A stretch of 64,000 nucleotides of DNA, taken from positions 1-64,000 of the forward strand of contig JAFGCG010000092.1 of assembly GCA_016932715.1 (NCBI GenBank). The letters run 5' to 3'. The stretch is from Anaerolineales bacterium (GTDB lineage: Bacteria; Chloroflexota; Anaerolineae; Anaerolineales; Villigracilaceae). The translations under genes and the position numbers were made by a program. The notes under the pieces are model-generated. The model made no database searches, was not told the origin of the DNA, and was given only the letters and a program-made list of their open reading frames with translations. Positions 38,179 through 48,800 of this stretch are shown here, one piece after another. Position 1 is the first letter of the stretch, and each line of letters begins with the position of its first letter.

Positions 38179-41100
38179 ATGAAAACAAAATTCAATTTCA
38201 GGAAGTGGCTGCGCAGCCGGAATGGTCTGATCAGCATGATCAGTGCACTGCTGGTGTTGATCGTGGTGGCAGTTATTTTCGGCGGCGGCCTGAGTGGATT
38301 GACAGGTACCGCGGGAGTGCCGGCGGAACTGCCGCCGGGCGCGAATTGCTTGCCTACCTGTGATGTCACCGATGGGCGTATGTTTACGATCGCGAGCGAT
38401 GGGCTTGTAACATTGGCTGGACAGTCCATTTTTATTAAAATTGCTGTTCCTGAATCGGTCGCCTCGTTTGATATCGGCATTTTTGATGGCGATACATCCG
38501 GGATTTGGGATTTAAACTCCGGTCCATTGACCTATACACTATATGCCGACCCTACAGCTGCTCAGGTGGGGACAGAACAAGTCGTTCAGTGGCTGGGGGA
38601 TAGTATGGCAGATAATGACTGGACCAATTTCACCATTGATCAAGACCCTCGGGCACAGGCACCCAGCGGGGATTATTTCTACTATCTGCGTGTGGACCTT
38701 CCCAATGCTGCCACAGCAACAAAGATCTTTAGCAGCTTCAAAGTTCGCTCAACTTCGCCGATCGAATTGGCTACCAACCAGTCTTTCGGTTATATGGCAC
38801 CTCTCAGTTCGACGAATCAAGGTATCATTTATCCTTCTTATCCGGACCTCACCCAGACAACGTTTGATGGAACCTGGGATATGTACCTGAACGTGCCTGT
38901 GTCCCAGTCATCTTTTGTGATTTGGGATGGCGACTTTGATTATGGGAGCTATGACTGTAGTGTGAATGACACCGACGATCCAGACACACCGAACGACACA
39001 CACCCTGCCTGGGCCGCACCCAATTCTGACGTTCTTGAAGGAGTTGCTGTCTCAACCAATCCTTGTAAAGATTCAGCAGGTGCCAAAATCACAGCAGCGA
39101 ATGGTCAGACCACGACCACTGGTCAGCCAAGTGATGACAATGTATACGCAGCATACCGAAGGGACGCACCAGTTACTTATGATGTCATCGATCCGAATGG
39201 AAATGTCTATCACAATGCTAATCCATCTGGAAACACAGAGTGGGAACAATTCCTGATCTCGTCGGATCACTCTGTTGCAGCCGATCACTACACAGACGCC
39301 CTCCTTCCTGCCGGGACGTACCACGTTCGCATTACCGGGCTGGATCTGTCAAATTTGAACGCCTGGCATCTGATCTATGACGCTGTCTGCGTTTACGAAG
39401 ACGGCACTCCCTGTGTGCCAGTGCTGCGTCCCTACAAGATCGGGGATACGGTCTGGGCGGACACCAATGGCAATGGTGTTCAGGACGCGGGCGAGGCTGG
39501 CATTGCAGGCGTGACGGTTACGCTGCTCGACTCTTTCGGGAACCCTGTGCCGAATGGCACAGCGACCACCGATGCCAGCGGGAATTACTTCTTCAAAGTG
39601 GAGGCTGGGGCCTACACTGTCCAGGTCGACGCCGCGAACTTCGAGGCGGAGGGCGTCCTGACAGGATATGCTCCGACAACCTCGGGCGGGAACTCCCAAA
39701 CCAACACGGTGACCACCGACAATGTTCTCACGTATGACTTTGGCTATAATGTTGCCCCGGCTTCGCTGGGTGATTTCGTCTGGAATGACCTGAATGGTAA
39801 CGGTATCCAGGAGGACGGCGAAGGGGGACTCGCGGGCGTCACGGTCAACCTGCTCGGCAGCGACGGAACGACTGTGGCTGCCACCACGACCACCGACGCC
39901 GCGGGCAGCTACAGCTTCACCGAGCTTCTGCCTGGCACATACTATGTCCAGGTTGTAGCACCGGCGGGACAGGTCTTCACGACAGCCGATGCAGGCAGCG
40001 ATGATGCCAAAGACAGCGATGTCGATGCCACCGGAAAGACCGCCGCGATCTCGTTGAGCGCCGGCGAGACAAATACCTCCGTGGACGCGGGCTTGCTAGA
40101 CGCTTTAGCCTGTCCCGCCAACCTGGTCCTGAACCCGAGCTTCGAAGAGAACAAAGGCTCACCGCCCAAGTCTTGGAAGTACGGCACCGCTGGACCTGTC
40201 GGTGTGCCGGTTGTGGATGGCTTGAATGCTGGTTACATCTCCGGCTCGGGTACAATGTATCAGGCAGTGAATGTGACCACTGGCAACAGCTACACGTTGA
40301 CCTTCTACTCAGGCTCGCACAAACCGTCGAAACAGACTGTCAAGCTCCAGTATTTCAACAAAAGAGGCAAAGGCATCGGGACAGCGGCGACACACATCAT
40401 CACGAGTGACTTGGAGGACAGCGGCTTTGGCGGACCATACACCCTGATGCTCGATCCGGCGCCATCCGACGCGACCTCCCTGAGGATCATGGTCAGCGCC
40501 AACAGGTTCGACTATGCCAAGGTGGATATGCTCTGCCTGCAGCCGACTACCCCGCCGGCCACTGCCTCGATTGGCGACCTTGTCTGGAAAGACACGAACA
40601 ACAACGGCGTTCAGGATGATGGCGAACCCGGCATGGCAGATGTCACCGTCAACCTGCTCGGCAGCGACGGAAAGACTGTGGCTGCCAGCACAACCACCGA
40701 CGCCGCGGGCAATTACAGTTTCACCGAGCTTCTGCCTGGCACGTACTACGTCCAGGTCGTGGCGCCGGCAGAGACATCCTTCACGAAAGCCAACGCGGGC
40801 GGCGACGATGCCAGGGATAGCGATATCGACCCCGCCAGCGGAAAGACCGCTGCCATTAGCCTGAAGGTTGGTGAGGCAAATAATACGGTGGACGCGGGTC
40901 TCAAAGAGTCGCTGAGCCTGTCCTGTCCCGCCAACCTGGTCCTGAACCCGAGCTTCGAAGAGAACACCGGCTCCCCTCCGAGGTCCTGGACGAACGGCAC
41001 CGCCGGACCCGTCGGTGTACCGGTCGTGGATGGCAAGAACGCCGGCTACATCACCGGCTCGAAGACCATGTATCAAAGTGTGGATGTAACGGCCGGCAGC

Positions 41101-41817
41101 AGCTACACCCTGACCTTCTACTCCGGGTCGCATGTTCCATCGATCCAGACGGTGAAGATGCAATACTTCGCAGGCGACTCAGCCATCGGGGAGCCGGCGA
41201 CGCACACCATCACGGACGACCTGGAAATCGTCGGCTTCGGTGGACCCTACAGCCTCACGCTCGGTCCGGCGCCATCCGATGCAACTTCCTTGCGGATTAT
41301 GGTCAGCGCCAACAACAAGGACTATGGCAAGGTCGATAGTTTGTGTCTGGAAGCGACGGAGCCTGTGGAGCCGCCTCCGCCTCCGCCCATGTGCACGACT
41401 GGCAACACCTACAAGGTAGAGACGACGAATAATCCATTCTATAGCGTGAAGTTTAACTTCGCCTCTGGCACGGAAGTCAAGGATGGCGGCTACGACATCT
41501 TCAAGTACACGCTGCCGGCGGATGTGGTCGCGGCGATGACCAGCATGCAGGTCGAAGTCAAGGCAGCGACAGACTCCCGCACCTACAACCTGACCTGTGA
41601 TTTCACCAGCCCGGAAGGCTGCGGCTCGCCTGTGGGCGACGATGCTTACGCGGTCTCGTTCGACGGCGCTGTCGACAACGGCGATGGCACATACACGCTG
41701 AAGTTCAAAGTGTATGTCTATGGTGAGCACGGCCTGAGTCATGTCTCCTTCAGCCTGCCTGAAGGGCAGACAGCCGGCGGCCTGACCGGGAGTTACACCA
41801 CGGAGGGCTGCGAGTAA
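38179..41817 (+). CDS. Large surface protein with SdrD B-like repeats and DUF642-like CPANLVLNPSFEEN modules
   Basis: N-terminal TM; IGDTVWADTNGNGVQDAGEAGIAGVTVTLL type repeats x3; duplicated NPSFEE module x2. Confidence 0.85.
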   Translation: MKTKFNFRKWLRSRNGLISMISALLVLIVVAVIFGGGLSGLTGTAGVPAELPPGANCLPTCDVTDGRMFTIASDGLVTLAGQSIFIKIAVPESVASFDIGIFDGDTSGIWDLNSGPLTYTLYADPTAAQVGTEQVVQWLGDSMADNDWTNFTIDQDPRAQAPSGDYFYYLRVDLPNAATATKIFSSFKVRSTSPIELATNQSFGYMAPLSSTNQGIIYPSYPDLTQTTFDGTWDMYLNVPVSQSSFVIWDGDFDYGSYDCSVNDTDDPDTPNDTHPAWAAPNSDVLEGVAVSTNPCKDSAGAKITAANGQTTTTGQPSDDNVYAAYRRDAPVTYDVIDPNGNVYHNANPSGNTEWEQFLISSDHSVAADHYTDALLPAGTYHVRITGLDLSNLNAWHLIYDAVCVYEDGTPCVPVLRPYKIGDTVWADTNGNGVQDAGEAGIAGVTVTLLDSFGNPVPNGTATTDASGNYFFKVEAGAYTVQVDAANFEAEGVLTGYAPTTSGGNSQTNTVTTDNVLTYDFGYNVAPASLGDFVWNDLNGNGIQEDGEGGLAGVTVNLLGSDGTTVAATTTTDAAGSYSFTELLPGTYYVQVVAPAGQVFTTADAGSDDAKDSDVDATGKTAAISLSAGETNTSVDAGLLDALACPANLVLNPSFEENKGSPPKSWKYGTAGPVGVPVVDGLNAGYISGSGTMYQAVNVTTGNSYTLTFYSGSHKPSKQTVKLQYFNKRGKGIGTAATHIITSDLEDSGFGGPYTLMLDPAPSDATSLRIMVSANRFDYAKVDMLCLQPTTPPATASIGDLVWKDTNNNGVQDDGEPGMADVTVNLLGSDGKTVAASTTTDAAGNYSFTELLPGTYYVQVVAPAETSFTKANAGGDDARDSDIDPASGKTAAISLKVGEANNTVDAGLKESLSLSCPANLVLNPSFEENTGSPPRSWTNGTAGPVGVPVVDGKNAGYITGSKTMYQSVDVTAGSSYTLTFYSGSHVPSIQTVKMQYFAGDSAIGEPATHTITDDLEIVGFGGPYSLTLGPAPSDATSLRIMVSANNKDYGKVDSLCLEATEPVEPPPPPPMCTTGNTYKVETTNNPFYSVKFNFASGTEVKDGGYDIFKYTLPADVVAAMTSMQVEVKAATDSRTYNLTCDFTSPEGCGSPVGDDAYAVSFDGAVDNGDGTYTLKFKVYVYGEHGLSHVSFSLPEGQTAGGLTGSYTTEGCE

Positions 41818-41844
41818 GCTTCAGCCATTCCAGCGTTTCAAAAA

Positions 41845-41884
41845 AAGGGTCACCCCGGTTGCAAGATTGGGGTGACCCTTTGTC
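41845..41884 (+). terminator. Rho-independent terminator
   Basis: AAGGGTCACCCC-ggttgcaagatt-GGGGTGACCCTT then TTGT. Confidence 0.85.
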
Positions 41885-41932
41885 GTCTAGGCAGTTTGTC
41901 GTCGATGCAGATTTGCTGGTTCTCCAGTTTTT

Positions 41933-42000
41933 AGCCACTGATTTCACGGATTCTCACTGATCTTTTAAGACAGTCCGCGCGAATCAGTGAAATTCGTGGC
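41933..42000. repeat. Intergenic inverted repeat (GCCACTGATTTCACGGATT...AATCAGTGAAATTCGTGGC)
   Basis: Complementary arms. Confidence 0.7.
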
Positions 42001-42020
42001 AGAGGTCTTTGGTTTTTCCA

Positions 42021-42482
42021 CTAAAAACGGTATCCGGATTTTCTGCGGGCTCTCCACGTCGTAATGCCAAGCAGGACAAGGATGCCTGCTAATGATGCCA
42101 GGCTGTCCAGCAGGATGTCGCGACCTGATGCGGAGCGCCCGGGCGTCAATGCCTGATGAATCTCGTCAGTGACCGCATACAGCGAACAGATGACCAGGGC
42201 GGTTAGCGGAGATCCGCGCGCGTGGTTCAGAGCATACAATACCGCAAATCCCAGGCAGAAATAACCGATCCCATGGCCGACTTTCAGCCACTCGATTTCG
42301 GGAGAGAAGGCAGGTGCGCCTGAACTGGCTGGGGATATGGTCTGCACTGCGGCGCTCAAGTTGTCGAATGAATGGGAGACTTCCCTGCCCGGGATGGATG
42401 AAAACATGAAGATCGCTCCGGCAAAGAAAATTGCAGGGAGCCATCTTAACCGGGTCCGTCCATGATCTGGAGTGAATCGCAT
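42021..42482 (-). CDS. VanZ family protein
   Basis: IEWLKVGHGIGYFCLGFAVLYALNHAR...VICSLYAVTDEIHQALTPGRSASGRDILLDSLASLAGILV. Confidence 0.9.
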   Translation of the reverse strand: MRFTPDHGRTRLRWLPAIFFAGAIFMFSSIPGREVSHSFDNLSAAVQTISPASSGAPAFSPEIEWLKVGHGIGYFCLGFAVLYALNHARGSPLTALVICSLYAVTDEIHQALTPGRSASGRDILLDSLASLAGILVLLGITTWRARRKSGYRF

Positions 42483-42754
42483 CGTTTTTGTTTATCCCAG
42501 TTCGGTTGATGATCGAGTTTATCATAACAGTATTCCAAATCAGATTTCTGACTACGAATATCCTCTTCTTGTATCTTGTTTCCATATATCCTGACGTTTC
42601 TTCGAATAGTTTGCATATTTGTTGTGATAAGTGGGCAGCACCTTTCAAACGCGTAACACTTTCTTGATGCGCTGTCCAAAATTGTTGACGGGCACACCAT
42701 ACACCCTTAGAATCACAATAAATTATGAAAGACTAAGTCTGCAAATTATAAAAT

Positions 42755-42848
42755 ACCGCGAGGGCGATGACCCGGTGACTTCAGGCCTCTAGCCTTGAGA
42801 GGGCGGCACCGGTGATCAAGTCACGAAACCTGCCGCGGTTCTGTTTTT
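42755..42848 (+). ncRNA. Structured 5' leader of the giant protease gene (class not recognised)
   Basis: P1 ACCGCG-AGG/CCU-GC-CGCGGU closing a multi-stem region; CCGGTG/CACCGG and mutually exclusive GTGACTT/AAGTCAC; U-tract follows. Confidence 0.5.
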
Positions 42849-42880
42849 TCAAATTTTTGTTGTTGCATGTCGAGGCTAAC

Positions 42881-45800
42881 ATGAAAGATCATTCCCGTTC
42901 CATTTTTCATTTTGTTCTGTTATTCATTTTCATCTTTTGCCAGGTGACCGTTCAGCCTGCATCTGCGGCCGTCACCGCTCGTTCAGAGAGCGAAACGGTT
43001 TCTCACGGCGCGCAAAGCGTCCCATCGCGACTCTCGGAAGCCAGGCCGGGACCCGCGCCGGCTGAGAAAGGTTCGGTGATTGTCCCCGCGGAGAGCTTCA
43101 AATCGACTGACTCGGCTCTGCAAATCGCAGCGGATTTGCAGTTGCTGGCATACACCCTGCCATCCTACCCCGTTTATAGTGAACAAAACAATTTAAGCGT
43201 CGAGCCATTGGTTGCTTACAACCTGGTGGTTGATTCCAATGTCCTGGCGCCCTCTTCGTATGGTCCTTCTGCGGCAACCTTCGGTGCCAGGTACTGTAAC
43301 ACCGGCTCCAGCGATCTGACGGACGTTTGGGCGTATATTGGCAACTACGATTCGGATTATAACGGTACGCTCGGAGACACTGTTCCCGGCTCCTTCCCCA
43401 GACGAAGTGAGACGGGACCGGCCTACGACCCGGCTGCATTTGCGTCCGCGTATGGTGCAACGAGCACGAATCCACTGGTCGGTTCCACTCTCACCGATTA
43501 TGGCGCAACGAGTACACCGTTTGCTCTGCACCTGGCATCCGGGACGACCCCACCCGAAGTGGACGCCTCGCGCTACATTGGCACCCTGGCCCCCGGGGAA
43601 TGTAAAACGGAATACTGGATGATTACGTATCCGCGCAAAGCGTTCAACGGCGGCAGCTGGATAGATGTCACCGGCGGTGTGAAACCGGAGGATGACCTCT
43701 GGCTGCCCTATTTCTTCTGGGGCACCTCTACCAGCGGTGCGACCACCGCGACCTCCTATCGCTGGAATGCTGTTACCATGCGCAACGAGATTTCAGCCGC
43801 TGCCAATAAGATCTGGCCAAATGGCGACAATAAGGTTCCTGACCAATATGTGGAAGCGATCGCACAGCTGGTAGGCTGGGATACGCTGACTCCCAGCGGC
43901 ACGGGCAGTGTCTATCCGGGCGATACGGTCGTCAGCCAGGGCATCTGGTACGACCTCGGCAACGTGGGCGCCGGCTTTGATAATAATGGAGACTTCGTCC
44001 CTGATCGCAATGTCTGGCTTCAACCCATTGGCGATGCGTCCGGATATGATCCCGGTTGTTTTCGCCTGGTGCGGACGTACGGCCTGGTCATTGTCAAACT
44101 GAATAATGGTACAGAGCAGCTCATTCCGTTTGTGGATCAGATGTATTTCGAGAACATTCCGGAAAATAATATTGGCGTTGTCGGTCTGGTCTACTATGAA
44201 TATGCAGCCCTGGACGGGATCTGTACTGCAAATTTGACGCCTTACCAGGAAGCGGCATCGGGTTATGATAATGAAAAATTCAACGCCGATTACGGCGCCG
44301 GCATCCCTCCCCTGCAGAGCCGGGAAAGCAACATGACCCTGGATAAGACAGGTCCGAACTCGATTGGTCTCAACGATACCATCGATTACTCGTTGACCTT
44401 TACCCTGCCGGATATCGATGACGATCCTGCCAATACAACCACGGTCATCATCGGCCAACCCTCTTATGGCATGCCGTTGACATATTCCGATGCCGTGCCG
44501 GTGGGGCTGCAGTATGTCGCCAATTCCGCCAGTACCACAGTGGTCATGTCTGCCAACTATGCGGCAGGGGATATCCCTGCCACATTATGGCATTCCAAAG
44601 ATGGCGGCGCGACCTGGATCCTGGGCGACCCCGGTAATTACACAAGCACCTCCACCAGTGACCAGTTGATTCTGCAATGGAGATTGGAGGATGGCGTCAC
44701 CAGTCCCGCCAGTGGAGCCGCGTACACCGGGACGGTCCAATTCCAGGCAGTTGTTCCGGGTACATATCCTTCGGTCAGGGTGGAGAACGAAGCCTGCCTG
44801 AAGATCGGACAAGGTCCGGGCTTTACGTGCGATGAGCATACAACAGTTGTAACAGGCAACTCGTCCATTACCGGGCTCGTTTGGCGGGATGATGCGATCT
44901 CGAGCGGCGTGCTGGGTAACGCCATCCAGGATGGGACCGAGGCGGGTATTCCCTCTGTGACAGTTAATCTATATTGGGATAACAATGGAGATGGTGATTA
45001 TACCGATGCAGGAGATTTCCTGTACGCGACGACCACCTCCATGAATTACGCCATTGTAGACGGCTATGTCGATGTGGATGGCGGCGGGATCAGTTCGAGC
45101 GATGATGCGACGCTGTCGGGGGTCAGCATTATCGACGGCGGGCTCGACCTCAATGGCGATGGTGTCGTCAATACAAACGATGATGGGTTTTTCGGCGGCT
45201 ATACGGTCTATGACGGGCGCCTGGATGTCAGCCGGAATGGTACCGTCGGTACGGAAGATGACGGCACGCTGGCAGGCGTCTATAACTTTGGCAGCCTGCC
45301 CGCCACAACCAGCATCTCCGCGCGTTATATCGTTGTAGTGGATCAAGGGGATAGCGATATTCCCACTGGCTATGGTCCTACGACCCGCACTTCCTATGCA
45401 GGTATAAATCTTGCTGCCGGTACGGCTTACGGGGATGCTGCGGATGCCTCGGAGCCGAGTGATTTTGGCTTTGGTCCGGCGCTTGACATCGATAAATATA
45501 TTTCGCCCACATCCTATATCGTAGGCGATACGATGGCGTATACCATCAACGTTACCAACCTTCTGCCCGGCGCCGGGGATGGTACCTCAACCTGTTCCTA
45601 CCCGGTCTGGGCCTCGCGCGCTATCAACGATAACTCGGAAGTTCCAAATGGGTCTTCGAATAATAATGGCCGCTGGCATAACACAGGCAATAATTTTGGC
45701 AGCGGGGCGGAGCCGGTTTATATTACCGGTCGTCCGGATGGATTGCGCGCCTATACCGATATGGCCAACAGCAATAACTACGTGGGCCTGACGGGCTATA

Positions 45801-48800
45801 ACCTCGGTGCGCAGGCTGGAAACATCACTTCCGTTAAGTTCGTCGTGTATGCCTATGAGTATGAAGATACTCAGGGCGATGCGTTGATCGTAGATCTCTA
45901 CTACAACAACAGCCTGCTCGCTCCTGCCGATACATATTCCTATGATGGTACATATTTTAGTCAGCCTGTGGGTTCGCTGTATGTGATCGAAGCCGATATC
46001 ACATCCCTGCGAACCTGGACCTGGAGTGATTTTTCGAGCGAATTGACGGAAATGCGCCTGACCGGGGATAAGGATGGCGGCACGCTTGGAGACTACCAGG
46101 TGGACGCGGCCGGTTTTATCATCACGACCGATGGTACCTGCGGCGGCGCCTCCCAGACTCTCAACCCCGTCCCCCTGACTGATACGTTCGATGACAGTTA
46201 TTTTGATTTTATTTCTGCCGACCCGCCTGTTTCATCTTCAGGCACGGGAACTCTCACCTGGAATAATGTCGGTCCGCTTTACCCCGGGCAGACACGCACG
46301 ATCACCGTGTATATGCGTGCCCAGGCGACCGGAACCGCGCCAGGCACAACCAATACCGCCACCAGCACCAACGCCAGGTTCTCGAACGGTTTGCCCGCCA
46401 ATTCACCCGTGTCGGATACTGCCGCGGTCACGATTTCCGCCAATACGAACACACGTTCGTTAACCGGTGTCGTGTTCGATGACAACAATACCAATGGCTG
46501 GCAGGGTTCCCTGTGGACTGCCGGTGGCTCTGGTTACGATACCGGTGATGTGGGGATTCAATATATCCCGGTGGATCTTTATGGTTGTGTTGACACAGTT
46601 ACAGGTGCACTGATCACGAATGAAGGCAACAACCAAAGTTGTTCGGTGGCAGGCGGCACATGGCGCCTGTTGCGAAGTACCTCCACCTCCCCGGATGGTG
46701 CTTACACTTTCGGTAACCTGGCGCAGGGTTATTACCGGGTTCATGTGCAATCCTCGTTGATCGTTGGCACGCTGACGGCAGATGTGAACCAGTCTGCAGC
46801 CGGTGTGTGCAGCGGCGTCTCCTGTGACAGCTGGTCCAATGGTGAGTACGACTATCTCAATGCGGCAACCTTCGTTGGTGATGTGGATAATTTCACTGAC
46901 GTGACGCGCGTCAATTTTGGCTACGACGTTCCAACCGGCGCTTATGACATCGGCGACCTGGTCTTCTTCGACTGGGATGGTGATGGAGTCCAGGACGCGG
47001 AAGACGAGCCGATCCCGAACGTGACCATGCGCCTGCTGGCTGCCGACGGCACGTACCTCGACGACACTGATACGAGCGGCATTTATGGCTTTGCAGATCG
47101 TATCCCGGCGTACTATACGGTCGAAGTTGACACCAGCACACTGCCATCCGGATTGGTGCAGACGGAAGACCCGGATTCCACGATGGATAACAGGAGCAGT
47201 TTCTCGCTGACAGCCGACAGGCTTGATGTTGACTTTGGCTACCAACCCTATGGCTCCGGAACGATTGGCGACACTGTTTTCAAAGATATTAATGGAAATG
47301 GCACCCAGGATGGCACCGGCGAGACCGGGATCGCCGGGGTTACCGTCCAATTGCAGGTGGATTGGGATAACAATGGTACGTATGTGACGATCGCTACGGA
47401 CACCACCGATGCGAATGGTCACTATCTGTTCACCGGCCTGCCTCAGGGAACCTACCGTGTCTCGATCGATCTAAGCTCCAATGCTGCTGTGATCCCGGAT
47501 GATAGCTTTGACAACAATTATTACCCCAGCAATGGCACGGATACGGGGACCGTGGTCTACATGGATAAGACCCTGGCGACCTCCACCTCAAGCGACCTCA
47601 CAGCCGATTTCGGCTTCGCGCCGCCGGCATCCATTGGCGATACAGTCTATCAGGATGTGAATCGCGACGGCACACAGGATACGGGCGAGCCGGGCATCAA
47701 CGGGGTCACTGTTACCCTCTATACCTTTACCGATTCCAATGGCAACGGCCGCTACGATCCGAGCGAAAGCGGAACCCTGGTCTCCACTGGACAGACTGCA
47801 GTGACTGCGACTGTCGGTGGGAAAGATGGCATCTATCAATTCGACGGACTGGAACCGGGATACTACGTTGTTCAGGTCACGCCTCCGGCGGGTTCCGTTT
47901 TGACGGGCGATCCCAACACCGACGGTTTCTCCTGCGATGACCTCAGCGAGCCGCCGGGCGCCGGAGAGCCAAGCGTTAATCTGTGCGACAACCGGGATGG
48001 CATGCGCCTGTATAACGGGACCAGCTACACGGGCGCGGACTTCGGCTATTACCTGTCCGGCTCATTCGGTGACAGGCTCTGGATCGACGTGGACAATGAT
48101 GGCATCTCGGATGCTGGGGAGCGCGGCATCTCCAATGTCACTGTCAATTTGTATTCCTATACGGATAACAATAACAACAACATATTCGACGCCGGCGATG
48201 TGCTGGGCGCGCTGACCTCGTCGGTTGTGACGAACGAGAACGGGAATTACATGTTCACAAATGTCCCGGACGGCAAGTATGTTGTTCGCGTGGATGTAGC
48301 CGATCCCGATATCGCAACTCTCATCACGAACGGGTTGGCGCAGACGTATGACCCGGACGGGGTGAATGACAACGAAACCAGTGTCACCCTCTCCGCTGGC
48401 GCGGTGACCCATACCGGCGGCTGTACCACAACCCCGAATGGCTGTGACGGCGAGTCCGACGCCCTCTACCTGGACGCGGATTTTGGTTATGACTACAGCG
48501 GTGACGGAGCGCTGAGCGGCACGATTTGTCTGGAAACCCTCGACAACGGAATTTGCGGCACCGGCGCCACCGGCGTGGAATCAACGGAGAGCGCCTACGA
48601 TACTGTAACGGTATACCTCTATCGCTGGATAGATGCTGATAGTGATGGCGATATCGATCCGGGCGAAACGACCCAGTTTGGTGCAACGCAGACGGGTCCG
48701 AATGGCGATTACTCCTTCACGGACCTGCCGGATGGTTACTACTACATTGTGGCGATCGGCGCACCCCAATCCGGGCTTGCCCTGAATACCGACGCATCAG

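Noticed and set aside
38051-38182. 43-aa ORF (MEFLPIAQESGTDFDLFEDILATNHTGKFFKLHFSTLRTRRKV) between K1 and the surface protein as an extra RiPP precursor
   Set aside because: Lacks the YxxPxLxxxG leader motif and a clear RBS; probably intergenic.
42812-42880. N-terminal extension MIKSRNLPRFCFFKFLLLHVEAN of the giant protease
   Set aside because: Falls within the structured leader; a standard signal peptide starts at the internal Met at 42881.
45046-45290. Cellulosome system
   Set aside because: Only a single dockerin-like insert; no cohesin domains or glycoside hydrolases recognised in the window.
46460-47422. Minus-strand ORF (320 aa) within the giant protease gene
   Set aside because: Antisense to the repetitive SdrD-like region; repeat-derived open frame.
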